Under the pieces are notes generated by a model. It searched no databases. It was given only the letters and a program-made list of their open reading frames with translations, and was not told the origin of the DNA. From Trifolium pratense (taxonomy: Eukaryota; Streptophyta; Magnoliopsida; Fabales; Fabaceae): 64,000 nt of DNA. Positions 18,994 through 31,232 of this stretch are shown here, piece by piece (the stretch's first letter is position 1; each line of letters opens with the position of its first letter). A program made the position numbers and the translations under genes. The stretch is taken from assembly GCF_020283565.1 (NCBI RefSeq), contig NC_060059.1, positions 37,192,338 to 37,256,337 of the forward strand. Direction: 5' to 3'.

Positions 18994-21881
18994 ATGCAAT
19001 TATATATGGCTCATAAAAGAGCATCATACTATTGCATATTCATACAGTTTATATTATTTTCCATTTATTTTATGCCAACTTTTGGTGACACAAATGGTCA
19101 AATTTTGATAAGGTTCAAAAGCTTTTTGTCTAATGATAATGCTTTAGACAATTGGGTTGATGAGTCTAATTTGTGCAAATGGGCAGGTTTGTTATGCAAA
19201 AATGACAACACATTTTTTTATGGCTTGAGATTAGAAAATATGGGACTAAGTGGGAAAATTGATGTAGACACATTGTTGGAATTGCCAACTTTGGTTACTT
19301 TTAGTGTTAATAATAACACATTTGAGGGTCCAATGCCTGAATTCAAAAAGCTTGTGAAATTAAGGGGGTTATATTTGTCAAATAATAAATTTTCAGGTGA
19401 AATTTTAGATGATAGTTTTGAAGGTATGGGAAATCTTAAAAGTGTAGTTTTGGCTGAAAATGAGTTCAATGGTCATATTCCTATTTCACTTGCTAAATTG
19501 CCTAATCTTTTGGATTTGGACTTGCATGGGAATAGTTTTGGAGGTAACATACCTGAATTTCAGAATAATGGTTTTAGAGTATTTGATTTGTCTAATAACC
19601 AATTGGAGGGTCCAATACCACAAAGCTTAAGCAATGAGCCTTCATTAGCAAAAAAAAAAAGCAGTGAGCCTTCAACCTCATTTTCTGGTAAGTGAAGACT
19701 CCTTTTTTCCATCAACATGTATTTTTGTTTCTTGTATTTTTATTTTTAAATTGGGTGAAGGAGAAAATATTATATTACTATTAATTATAAACTGATATTA
19801 ATGACCATTTTACAACTGTCTCTGTCGGGATTTAAACTTTGTCCCTTAAAAGTTACAAGGTCAAACTCTTATCAGTACACTGACACAACGTAGACAAGTA
19901 TACAGGCCGATGTTCAGCTTCAGCTTAGGTATGAAAAATTGAGTTTGATAATTTTTGTGTGTAATGCAGGCAACAAAGCCCTATGTGGGAAACCTTTGAG
20001 CAATCCATGCAACAAGTCTCCAACCAATTCTATTGTGAATCCTAATTCAGCTCCTTCAACTCAAGGAAAGGGAAAAAAACACAAAAAATTACTTGTAGTG
20101 TTGATTGTAGTGTTGGCTATGATTATTTTAGCTTCAATGTTTGCACTTTTGTTCATCCAAAGCCGCCGGCGACGACGAAGTTTAGAACAAAGCCAACCCA
20201 TATTAGGCCTACAATTGAATTCTCATAAGACTACTCCAAGTGTCATAGAGACAAAATCCATTGATTTGGCTGGTGATTTTAGCAAAGGTGAAAATGGAGA
20301 ATTGAATTTTGTTAGGGAAGACAAAGGTGGTTTTGATTTGAATGACTTGCTTAGGTCATCAGCTGAAGTGCTTGGAAGTGGAAGTTTTGGATCAACTTAT
20401 AAGGCTATAGTTTTGAATGGACCAATTGTAGTTGTGAAGAGATTTAGGCACATGAACAATGTTGGGAAACAAGAGTTTTTTGAACACATGAAAAAGCTTG
20501 GAAGTTTGACTCATCCTAATCTACTCCCTCTTGTTGCCTTCTACTACAAGAAAGAAGAGAAGTTTTTGGTTTATGATTTTGGTGAAAATGGTAGCTTGGC
20601 TAGTCATCTACATGGTATGCAGCATTATTTTTTATTTATTTGCACTTTTGGCCTCCTATTTTTTACAAACGACAATTTTAGCCGCCTAACTTTCATAATA
20701 ACACTTTTGGTCCGTAACTTTAGTTTTTTTTTTTGTAAAAAGATGACGCTCACTGATTTTGACCAAGTCAACTCATATACTAAGTCAACACATCTTGCCA
20801 TACATGCTGACATGACATTATAACAGGAACAAATATAGATTACTCAACAAATCAATGAAATAATAAGATTAATTGATCTTGATTCTTGACCAAGCAAACT
20901 TAGGGCGTGTTTGAATTGATTTATTTGAGTTTATCTACTGACATAATTTCTTGTAAGACTTTTTTAGAGAGATTATGAAAATAACTTATTTATCGAAAAA
21001 AAGAAGAAAAAAAACTTATAACATGTATATAAACTTTTTTCAGTTTATTTCTACAAACTCTCTAGAAAAGCTTACGAAAACAACTTATATGAAAACATTT
21101 GACTTTATTTTATCTTCTGTTATAGAAATATAGCTTAAACATAACCACTTATATGATCACTTATAAAAACATTGATTTTGCAGGTAGAAATGGCATTGTA
21201 CTAAATTGGTCAACTCGTCTAAAAATCATAAAAGGAGTAGCAAGAGGCTTAGCACATCTCTACAAAGAGTTCCCAAACCAAAACCTACCACATGGTCATC
21301 TAAAATCCTCAAATGTAATGCTAAACAATTCATTTGAGCCATTTTTAACAGAGTATGGACTTATACCTATTACAAACAAAAACCATGCACAACAATTCAT
21401 GTCATCCTATAAATCACCAGAAGTCACACACTTTGATAGACCAAATGAAAAAACAGACATTTGGTGTCTTGGAATCCTTATTTTAGAATTACTAACCGGA
21501 AAATTTCCGGCAAATTATTTGAGACATGGAAAAGGAGAAAATTCGGATTTAGCAACATGGGTTAATTCAGTTGTTAGAGAAGAATGGACAGGTGAAGTGT
21601 TTGATAAAGATATAATGGGAACAAGAAATGGTGAAGGTGAGATGTTGAAGCTTTTGAGGATTGGAATGTATTGTTGTGAATGGAGTGTTGAGAGAAGATA
21701 TGATTGGAGAGAAGCTTTGGCTAAGATTGAAGAACTTAAAGAGAAAGATAGTGAAGATGAATCTTTTTCTTATGTTAGTGATGGTGATTTGTATTCAAGA
21801 GGTGTCACTGATGATGATTTCTCTTTTTCTGTTACTGATATTTCACAGGTTGATCATAAGTTTGAGAATGTGGCAATGTAG
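18994..21881 (+). CDS. Pollen-receptor-like LRR receptor pseudokinase
   Basis: A plasma-membrane receptor-like protein of the LRR-III (PRK/RLK902-like) type, 678 residues. Exons 18994-19687, 19970-20614 and 21184-21881, all GT-AG and phase 1. Order: signal peptide (about 1-31, ending near MPTFGDTNG); an LRR N-terminal cap with NW..ESNLCKWAGLLC; about five LRRs (GLYLSNNKFSG, LDLDLHGNSFGG, FDLSNNQLEGPIP); a short juxtamembrane Cys pair (CGKPLSNPC); TM about 272-294 followed by a run of Arg; then a kinase-fold domain with GSGSFGSTYKA and VVVKRF. The catalytic HRD is HGHLKSSN and the DFG is TEYGL, so phosphotransfer is unlikely; this is usual for the PRK group, which acts by scaffolding ROP-GEFs in pollen tubes. 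Pollen expression here is inference. A second in-frame ATG at 19009 could also be the start. Confidence 0.92.
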
Positions 21882-22591
21882 AATTGTATTTACAATTTTA
21901 TATTTCTAATAAAAAAAATTGGATAAAGAAAGGCACGTTCATTTTCAAGGTCAGAGAGAATCATCAATTTTATTGAGAAGTTATATGAAATTTACGTATA
22001 ATCTATCAATTGAAGAATTCGAGACTTATACTAATTAAGTCACAACAAAACAAATGTGAGCGGAAGTTACAAATATATGTAGCATATGTGTGAACTACAA
22101 TTGGTTGTGTGATATCCAATTTTTTATTTGAATGAGTTATGTTATGTGGTTTAGAAACTGCATAGGGTTTATTTTACCTTTTTAATTTTATTATTATGTT
22201 TTTTTTTATAAGCATAATTTTATTATTATGTAATATTTATTTATTGTTAATGGAATAATGATTCAACAATTGATTTTAAACAATTGATATTTGATTTTTG
22301 TTGATGGTATAGTTTTTACTTATTGTTGAACTTCTCACTACTCACACAAGAGAAATATTCATATCATTTGTTCAACTTTTAAACTAATGTTCATCTCTTT
22401 CATATGACATCCATTAACAGCTTCTCGTCACAATCACATTTCGGTTATATTCGTTTCAGAATCGCTTTCAATCACTCTTTTGTCAATTGTCGATTTGATT
22501 CTGTTGGATATGATGTACTTTCTGGTAAAAAGTTACTTAAATATTTGACTTAGATAATTGACTCTACATGGTTAAATTTGATTGGTGACAT

Positions 22592-23092
22592 CAAGGTTTT
22601 AAATTGCGGTCCGCATCCGCAATTGCGGTCGCAGTATTGCTGATGTAGTAGCTACCGCAACCGCATCGCAACGCAATTGCGGTGTGATCTTAATTCACGT
22701 GTATGACCGCATCAGAAGCCGCATCACAACCGCATCAGAAGCCGCATCAGTTATTTTCGGCGATGTTCCTTCAAATTTTCTCACCAAAAAGTAAAATTTA
22801 TGAACTTCAAATCCTAATTTGTGTCAAATTGATGAAAAATCTTACTTTTAACAATCTCTCAACCGTATATTTTAAATACATTCAAATTATTGTTTATAGA
22901 ATAAACTAAGACTATGCAATGGTCGATAAATAATGTAGTTACATATTAATTTGATTTTATATAGCTTGTGAAATTTCAAAATGATTTCACGCCGTAACAA
23001 CCGCATTGCGCGTGCAGCAACCGCAATGACCGCATTCGCAACAACTGCAACCGCAACCGCATCCGCGACCACAACCGCAATTTAAAATCTTG
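22592..23092. mobile_element. hAT-type MITE, 501 bp, exact 8-bp target duplication
   Basis: Ends CAAGGTTTTAAATTGCGG and CCGCAATTTAAAATCTTG, inverted with one mismatch. GGTGACAT lies directly outside both ends (22584-22591 and 23093-23100). The subterminal zones are packed with CCGCAN hexamers in both orientations, while the centre is AT-rich. Non-coding. Confidence 0.9.
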
Positions 23093-23360
23093 GGTGACAT
23101 GTTATTTGGGAGTCATTACCCATTCACGACTCACGAGGAGGTGGAGTAAGCCTCACCTTATTGAAATCTTTGTTACATTTGGTAGTTCTATATTCTTATA
23201 CAAAGTTGCAAAGTGACTTCACTTTCATTTCATCATTTTGTTTGATCAACCATTCTTATCGGTTGTGATACTAAATAAATTGTTACCCTTCTTTTTCACT
23301 AAACTATAGACTTCCGTTGTTGTTCGGGTTAGATTTATAAAAAAATTAATAATATATATA

Positions 23361-24155
23361 GGGAGTGTATCCGATGAGAACTGATAAATATTATAGAAAT
23401 GAGAACTATTGATAATAATCCTTGGATTTAATTAACGTATCAGATTAAAATTCTCTGACTCACATAAAACCTCATGTGATCATACTTGTGTAGATTGAAA
23501 AATCTTCCTGTATATAATATATTTCCTAATTTATTCCTATAATCTTTCTTAATTTAATTTATTATTAACTCGGGTAGAGGTAGTGCATATCATGCTAACA
23601 CAAATAGCGTTGAAGCTTCGAGTAACTATTAGTGAACACTTTCATACGGTTATTGGTCTGCATCATTGATTCTAAGATTCTCATGCTAACACAAAGATTA
23701 TAATACATAACACTTTCTTCTTCTTTTTTTTTTGAATGGCTGATGCGGAACACGTATACTTGCGTTAATCTCACTAAATAGTACAGAAAAAATCAATGTA
23801 AGATCAAATTAAAAATAGCCGTATGTAAATCACTAATTTCACCAAATAGCAAGAAGAATAATCATCAAAGCCAAAACCAAGTCAAAATTGAGTTCTTCGT
23901 TGGGCACATGCATTTTTTCTATTTGTGTTAGCATGATATACATTACCTGGGTTAATAATAAATCAGGAAAGATTATAAGAATAAATTAGGAAAGATTATA
24001 TATAGGAAGATTTTTCAATCAGCACAAATATGATTACATGAGGTTTTAAGTGAGCGTGAGAATTTTAATCTGATGCGTCAATTAAATCTGATGGTTATTA
24101 ATAATAGTTCTCATTTCTCATATAGTTATTAGTTCTCACCAGATACGCATAGGAC
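23361..24155. mobile_element. Foldback/MULE-type element with about 240-bp inverted arms
   Basis: The left arm 23361-23607 and right arm 23919-24155 are inverted copies along their whole length (for instance GAAAAATCTTCCTGTATATA against TATATAGGAAGATTTTTC, and TCATGCTAACACAAATAG against CTATTTGTGTTAGCATGA). The 310-bp centre has no coding frame. Long arms suggest a Mutator-like MITE; a 9-bp duplication was not found. Confidence 0.8.
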
Positions 24156-24364
24156 TTATTTTAATTTTATGATGTAATTTTTTTTGGCAGTAATATTTAT
24201 TTATTGTTAATGGAATAATGATCCGAGAATTGGTTTAAACAATTGAAATATATGAGTCGGGATTCGTTGACACCAGGTGTCAACCATTACTTTAACATCA
24301 AATCTTAATTGTCTATTATTTTAATCAAATGCTAATAATAGTTTTTTAAAATAGGGTCATGTTA

Positions 24365-24918
24365 CGGGACACTAGTTAAGCATACCAAAAAAAGAAATAA
24401 AACGATAAAGTTAATGATAGATTACTAATATTTTAAAAATAGTAAGGGTGCTCACCACATCTCGTGGGTTATTTTAAAGGAAAATGCTAAACAATGCCTC
24501 CAGCCCACTAGTGTTCCGGGCCCCGGGACACTAGTAAGCATACCGATATAGAATTTGTGCATGCAACATATTAAAGATGTAAAAAGTCATATTTCTATCA
24601 TTAACTTTATTTTTTTTTATTTACTTTTTTGGTATGCTTAACTAGTGTCTAGGGCATTGTTTAGCATTTTTCTTTAAAATAACCCACGAGATATGGTGAC
24701 CACCCGAAAAAGGTTTTGATGCAGTTTATTTTAACACAGTTTTCACACTATTTTACATCACAGTCGTCCGATCAATAATGTGCGGCTGAGATTGTTTTAT
24801 GTGATTTTATAACTGCATTAATATGGACCGTCCGGTCTATAATCATATTCAAAATAGCTTAAAAACTGTATTAAAACAAACAGCAGCAAATTTGCATCCG
24901 TGAGCACCCTTACTATTG
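24365..24918. mobile_element. Nested set of inverted-repeat elements
   Basis: At least three interlocked dyads. GACACTAGTTAAGCATACC near 24370 pairs with GGTATGCTTAACTAGTGTC near 24632. A 53-bp arm (about 24453-24505, ...CTCGTGGGTTATTTTAAAG) pairs with 24654-24706. ATAGTAAGGGTGCTCAC at 24444 pairs with GTGAGCACCCTTACTAT near 24901. A further GTGTTCCGGGCCCCGGGACAC palindrome sits near 24513. This looks like one MITE inserted in another. From 24919 to 25632 there is only a SINE scrap (CTTACCAACTGAGCTAAGCT, 25158) and the leader of the next locus. Confidence 0.65.
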
Positions 24919-25632
24919 ATCTCATGCTTTATTGTTTTGAGTTTATAAAATTTAACTTAAAAGCATCGTCAGTCAAGCATAACCTTCAACCTGCACTCCC
25001 CCCGCCAGTGTTCTTTTTACATCTTCATTCCCAATATGTGAATCTAGTAGTTTTAGATGTGTTTGCTTTGATTGGTGAGATTTTAGAGGTGGCTAGTATG
25101 AAACATTCTAAGAAAATAAAGATAACCGGTATTTGGATAGGTACACCGTGCGATATTCTTACCAACTGAGCTAAGCTCATGAAATATTTATATTCTATAT
25201 TATAAGAAGATTGAAAGTTGCTTACATAAAATAAAATAAAAAAATAAATAATAAAAAAAGAGAGAAAATTAGAGGTGAACAATGAGTTGCTGACTTATAG
25301 AGAGAAAACTAGAGGAAGACGCTGGTATGTCGTATGCACAATGAGATTGTGAAAAGAAGATAAGTGCAGGTGTGCAATCATGAGAGAGAAGTACAAAATT
25401 TGATACTTGATACTAGTGAGGTACACATAAGCAAAGAGAGTTTTATCATTGATACTTACACATCATTGTACATATCGACTCATAATTATCAACCAAACCA
25501 TATAAAGTATCATTATACTAAAATTCTCAAAAACCAAATTGAAGATTGCAAAGAAGGGGAAAAAAAAAAAAGAACTTTATTGAAGATTGCAGGATTGTTT
25601 TGTTATAGAAGAGAATTAAGGAAGTGAGAAGA

Positions 25633-27762
25633 ATGTCCTTGCAAAAGAATAGAATAGTGGCAGTGGCAATAGACACAGATAAAGAGAGTTATAAGGCAAC
25701 TAAATGGGCCATTGAACATCTCCTTAGTCCTTATAGAAGGTGAAACTATAGTTCTCATCCATGTCAAGGTTAAATCAGCTTCACCATCTTCTATTTCATC
25801 CCCAAGTGAGTACTATTACTATTCACACCTCTTTTATACTTTTGTGTTATATATGTTCGGATTGATGGAATAAAATATAACATGAATGTAAGACAATTCT
25901 CACAACTTGTTAATGTAATGTTAAGAGTTTCATATCGGTTGAGATGACTTAAAATATGTTTATAATTTATAAATTAGGGCAAAACTAACCTTACAAACCA
26001 GTTTTGTTAAACCAGTTTTGTTAAAAACTGGGATTTTTAGAGATTAGTTTAGGGCAAGTTTGAAATTTTTTTATGGACTATTTATATATATATATATTAT
26101 GTCACATGTGAAATTTTGCTCGGGTTTTATAATTTTTCTAGCTCTGCTTATAGTTCCTACTATACACTTATAATGAATATAAAACTAACATGATAAAAAC
26201 ATGTATGATGTATCAATGAAGTTAAAATGAATAATTTTGGAACATAATCAAATATTATATATAATTTATATCACATTCCTAAGGTATCAATGAAGTGTTA
26301 TAACATGGTATAGTTACGAATTTGAAGTGTTTTTATCTGGATGCAGGGAAAGAGATGAATATCATTGTTGACCCTGATGAACAAACCAAAGATATTTTGC
26401 TTCTGTATCATGTTTTCTGTAGTAAAAAGCATGTTAGTTTTATTTTATTTTCTAGGATGAAAATCTAGGAAGGAAAAAAAAAGTGCAAAATTGAGGAAAG
26501 AAAACAAAACAAAAAATATACTCATCCGTTTCTTTTTAAGTGTCGCATTTTGACTATATGTGAAGTGGTCAAAAGCAATATTGAGATATATCTAGGGTCC
26601 ATTTAGATTCACTTATTTTTGAGTTTATGCGAAACAACTTATATATTATTATAAATTTTTCAATATAGTTTATGAGAAAAATAACATATAAAGATACAAT
26701 TTTTGTTCGCGAAAACTTATGAATTAACATACATAAGCTATTTTCATAAGCTAAAAAATAAGTCAAATCCAAACGGGTCCTAAGTGTGAGTTAAATCTCA
26801 TATTGATTGAAAGAGTTGATATTGAAAACACCATAAACTTAATGCCTTAAAGTTTTGGGTGAAAGTGTGGTGTCAAAAGTCACTGTGTGGTTGCTCTTAG
26901 CCCAATGCGTCAGTGAGGCTCCCATGCACGGCCCAACAAATGTTGAACAACGTATAAGTGACAAGACTTATAAATCAAGGGCAACATATAAGTGAGAAGA
27001 TCGATAAAATTAATACCTTAATGGTTTGGAAGAGTATCTTAATGTGTCATTATGGCTCCCATGCACGGCCCAACAAATATCGAGCAACATATAAATGAGA
27101 AGACTCATAAACTTAATGTCTTACGGTTTTTTGTCAATATAAGTGAGAAGATTCAATGTGTCGATCCAATTTAGTGATGCTCCTTTTTTACTGTCCAACA
27201 AGGACACTTAAAAAGAATCTGAGGGAGTATATAATTTTGGTAAGAATTTTCATTTAGAATTCTTGACATTATTTGAATATCTATCTATATATCATACCTT
27301 TTTTCTCTTTTTTGTTTGTTCCATAGATAAACTGCAAACATGAAGATGTATCCAAAGCTATAATTGAATATACTTTTAAATCACAAATTAAGCATCTGGT
27401 TTTAGGCCATACAGAATACAAAAGCAGGTATGGATCAAACCGTTGCTTAAGGTTTAGACCACAGTTTGTGTGTTTTTAACAACACTTTTTATTGTTTTAG
27501 GCAGCAGAAGAAATATAGCGACAAAAGTATCATTTGGGGCACCAAATTTCTGTTCAGTATATATTACTTCTGAAGGAAAAATTTCATCTGTGAGATGTGC
27601 TTCTGTTGCTCCTCTATATAACCCTATCTATGGAGAGGAAACTATGATAGGTGATCTTTTTCCTCAAGAAGAAGAAAAAGAAACAGGGGATCTTTTTCCT
27701 CTGATTTCTAAGAGAATGAGGTCTTATAATAATCTAGAGTTCCATCACATTCCATTCCACTG
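25633..27762 (+). pseudogene. Broken copy of the USP-domain kinase gene (5' half only)
   Basis: A tandem duplicate of the gene at 31233. The leader (GAGAATTAAGGAAGTGAGA) and first codons (QKNRIVAVAIDTDKES) match it closely. Exon equivalents: 25633-25805, 26347-26428, 27327-27427 and 27501-27762. In exon 1 an indel near 25725 shifts the frame after AIEHLL; the old frame (GETIVLIHVKVK) resumes out of register. Exons 2 and 3 keep recognisable pieces (VDPDEQTKDILL; HEDVSKAIIEYTFKSQIKHL) but lack several residues; exon 4 keeps GAPNFCSVYITSEGKISSVR. The coiled-coil and kinase exons are absent. The intron between exons 2 and 3 holds a nested MITE. Confidence 0.8.
26518..27231. mobile_element. Stowaway-like element with nested insertions
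   Basis: TACTCATCCGTTTCTTTTTA at the left and AAAAAGAATCTGAGGGAGTA at the right are inverted imperfect ends followed or preceded by TA. Inside are a Tourist-like element (26595-26780, ends GGGTCC) and TRIM-LTR-like pieces (CTCCCATGCACGGCCCAACA occurs twice). Confidence 0.55.
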
Positions 27763-27852
27763 ATCCGTCTATTGTTATAGAGCCAAACAATAGAACTTAA
27801 TTACTTACGACTTCACTCCATTCATCGTAATATTTACTATCAATTCAAACAT
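27725..27852. mobile_element. Right-end fragment of the 28408 MITE family
   Basis: Contains CAATAGAACTTAATTACTTA and ends CAATTCAAACATAGCC followed by TAA, matching the right end of the intact element at 28408-29222. Confidence 0.6.
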
Positions 27853-27880
27853 AGCCTAAAATTTTTATTTTTTTTGCAGA

Positions 27881-29525
27881 TGGTTTAGTGTGTCCATCGG
27901 AGCTACCTAAATCTACAATGAATTTGGTACATTCATATCTTGTTCTTAAATAAAGGTTGCATTGGCTAAGTGTGCCTTTTATGATAAGTTATTCGGATAA
28001 TCCGTCTGTTTTTTCATATTTTTTGTAGACTAATGAACCTCCTGTTTACAAGGAGGCGTCCGCTATACCGAAGATGAGAAATGAAGTCTCGCCCGTTACA
28101 GAGCACTTGGAGCGAGTCAATGTGACATTGATGGGAGAGATTCCAACAGATAGAGCGCAAGTAACATCTTTGAGGACGTCTTTGTTCAAGTTAGCAAATT
28201 CAGCTGATATTCCTTTGCCACGACGTGAGATCTTCAACCAGATTGGCTACGAAATCAATGATCTAGCTCACAAGTACAACAGCTCGAAGGAGATGTATGA
28301 TCACTCCTCTTTTGGCCTCAAGAGGTTAAGAGAGCTGCAAGAAACAAAGTCTGCATTTCAGGCTTTTTACATCCTTTCTTTCGAGGCAGAAAGGCAAGCA
28401 ACTCTAAGGCTATTTTTGGATTGATGGAACATAATGGAACGGAATGGAATGAAACATAATGGAATGGAGTGGAATGGAGCGGAATGGAATATAAATTTCA
28501 TTCCATTGTTTGGGTATTTTATGATGCAACGGAATAACGTTTCCACTCCATTGTTTGGAAACGGACGGGACGGAACAAGTTATAATTTTTTTATTCCAGT
28601 TTTACCCTTAGTTAAAAACTATTATTATATATAAAGCCTCTTAATTTGATTTACGATGGCAATCAATTTTTTACCAAACTGTTATTTCAAAACTCTATTA
28701 AAAAACAGTATATATAGGCCAACCTCTCAGTTTGTTATTATAGCTCAGTTGTATATACATTAGCAAAAATTAAATTGAAGATTATACATATATAAACATA
28801 AGCAAAAGTTTCACAACATGGAATAAAAATTATTGACGATAGCAAGAAACATGCTGACAATAGCACACGCCATAGCAAGACTCATGCTGGCAATGAAGAA
28901 ACGAAAGAGAATTTATTGACCATGAGGAAGCAACAAGCAATGAACAATGAACGACGAGCAGAAGAAAAGGTATATAGAAGGAAGAGGTAGCTGGTAAACA
29001 GGAATATAAAGGTAAAATTTTAATTATAAAATTCCATTCCATTGGATACACCCCAAATTGGGAGGAATGGAAAATTGAAAGATTGGATGGTAAGGGATGG
29101 AATGTGTTCCATTATGTTTCATTCCACTCCATCCATTATTTACACATCCAAACAATGGAACTTAATTACTTACCATTCTATTCCATTCCATTCCATCACA
29201 TACCACCAATCCAAACAAAGCCTAAGGAAAAAAGAGATAGCAGATCGGATGACGGCCCTTACTAATCAGCTCGAGATCATTAAAAAGGAAATGACGGAGT
29301 TGACATGCGAATCTTCTCAATTGTCCACCCAACTTACCATCTTATCTGACCAACGCCTTAAATCATGCGCGGAGGCCACTTCTCTTGATAATGAGCTAGT
29401 AGCACTTCTCTCGCATAAGGTTGGTTTAAAGAAAGATCTGAGAAGGGCATCGAAGGTTTAGCCGATGCTAACCGTGCTTGGGACCATCTCCATCGTATGC
29501 TTGATTAAGCTAATTAAGAGCCTTA
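27881..29525 (+). pseudogene. Coiled-coil protein gene split by a MITE
   Basis: Unrecognised family. A possible small exon (GLVCPSELPKSTMNL, about 27881-27928) leads through GTACAT...TTTTTTGTAG to an exon at 28030 (TNEPPVYKEASAIPKMRNEV). The frame runs to 28407 (FGLKRLRELQETKSAFQAFY, ERQATL), where a transposon interrupts. After the transposon it continues in the same frame from 29226 as a heptad-rich coiled coil (KKEIADRMTALTNQLEIIKK; LTCESSQLSTQLTILSDQRL). Removing the insert with one TAA copy keeps the frame open. Near 29440 the frame ends early (RRASKV, stop), but the next frame reads GIEGLADANRAWDHLHRMLD and a stop, suggesting a second lesion of one base. Such proteins are often near plant-mobile-domain transposon genes; that link is a guess. 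Confidence 0.55.
28408..29222. mobile_element. Tourist/PIF-type MITE, 815 bp, TAA target duplication
   Basis: Ends GGCTATTTTTGGATTGATGG and the inverted CCACCAATCCAAACAAAGCC; TAA at 28405-28407 and 29223-29225. The subterminal zones are dense in GGAATGGA and its complement TCCATTCC. No transposase. Confidence 0.85.
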
Positions 29526-29800
29526 ATATGGTTTGCAGTCGGTCTATGACTGTCTCTATGAACAGTTTATACTTTCAAGCATTTTTCTTCCTCTTTAGAT
29601 ACTTCTTCTTGTAAACAATTTATCTTTGTAACCGGAAAATATATCACTTTTCATGCATGCGAGAGACTCATTTGCAATGATAGATTGTCTAACAGGGACA
29701 TCAATTTTAGTTGTAGCATTAGTTCATAAAAGGTTTTCTAAACTTGCAAAATAAGTTATCTTTTGAACTTCTTGTTCACACTGGTTTATACAAAGATCAA

Positions 29801-29821
29801 GATGATGATGATGATGATGAT
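29801..29821 (+). repeat. (GAT)n microsatellite
   Basis: Seven GAT units in a row, downstream of the coiled-coil gene. Confidence 0.9.
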
Positions 29822-29931
29822 AAATAATAATACTCATTTTCATCGGATTAAATTTTCTAGCAATATTAACGGATGAAAAGCTGTAGAATATGAAAAGCTG
29901 TATTTCTTTTATGTTACAAAAAATTTAAAAA

Positions 29932-30005
29932 TGTCTGAGCCCAGGTTCGAACTGGGGACCTCTAGTGTGTGAGACTAGCGTGATAACCAACTACACCACC
30001 CAGAC
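29932..30005 (-). tRNA. tRNA-Val (CAC)
   Basis: 74 nt on the minus strand. The acceptor GTCTGGG pairs with CTCAGAC with one G.U; the D arm contains GTGTAGTTGGTTATCAC; the anticodon arm is CTAGT-CTCACAC-ACTAG with anticodon CAC; the T arm is CCCCAG-TTCGAAC-CTGGG; discriminator A. No intron. Confidence 0.93.
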
Positions 30006-31232
30006 TTTGTGTTTAGAACATCAATTGTTATAAATTTACAATATAAACAAGAACTTTTTTTTACTAAAATATTTATAAAGAAGTTTTAAACATGTGTATT
30101 GATCGTATCTCACATTTTTTAGATGTCCCATCTCACATTCTCACCAAACAAATATTTGAAAGAGAAAAAAAATGGTTAATATTTAGACTCGCACACTTTT
30201 AATTGTGAAAAATTCCGAATTCGAATCAAATCTTTACAAATAATATTTCTGACAACTACCAATTGGACTGGACTATACTTACATAACTATGTGACCAAAT
30301 ATTTTAATAATAGTAGCTCATATAACAAAATGATAAGATATAATTGAAGCATGTGTGGAAAAAAATTAATAAAAATTCATATCAATTAGGTCCATAATAT
30401 AAACTTATGGCAAGGACCGTCTTCTCAATTTTTTTATTTTTTTATTTTCACAACCAATATTCGGTCCATTGAACCGTCTAATCTAGTTCATGGGTTAGTT
30501 CTATTATCAAGTGATTTGAGTCCCCTCCCGATCTTCGTCTTCTCAATTTTCAATTAACCCTTAAATAATAAATAAATTGTATGTTCAATGAGTTATGGTT
30601 AATTTGTACATAGTCCTTTAGAAAGAATACATAGTCAAAGGTAATCCGCAAAATTTGGTCATTCTCTAAAAATGAAAGAGAATTGAGACAGAACAGAATC
30701 TGATTTGATTGTTACGTCCGTGAAAAGCTCATGCTAGACAAAAGGAACCTAAAAGAAACAAAGACCAAAGTAAACAAATTAAAATTGGTTAATGTTAAAA
30801 GGACTAATTTATTTGTTATTCTTTTTGTTTTTCAATGTTTCAAACAACAAAAGAAATCAAAGTACACAAATTAAACAATCATAAAAATCATTTTGTCTCT
30901 CAATGTTTATAGAGAGGGACAGAAGAAATATATTCAAAGGAATAAAATTTGTCATGCATTGTTCTTGAAATAGCGACGAAAATTTAGAGACAGAACGATA
31001 CTAGGCAATAAGCGAAACAGAAACAAAAAAAAAAAAGAAATAGACCCTTTGAAGGTCTCATTGATAGAGAAAAGTACAAAGCAATATTGGGGAGGAAAAA
31101 AATTGGTTGATGGGTTTGTTTTGTTTGGTTTCTTTTTATTGAAAGGGCAAATAAAAGAAGAAAAAAAAAACAGCTCTATTGTATATTGCAAGAGGTATTT
31201 TGTTATAAAAGAGAATTAAGGAAGTGAGAGGA
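30006..31232. other. Intergenic DNA and leader of the USP-kinase gene
   Basis: Near 30505-30535 there is a piece (TCAAGTGATTTGAGTCCCCT) related to the SINE at 48930-49095. From about 31130 the sequence is similar to the leader of the broken copy upstream. No gene seen. Confidence 0.4.

Noticed and set aside
31224..31232. Upstream start of the USP kinase
   Set aside because: The frame opens with GTG there; the first ATG is at 31233.
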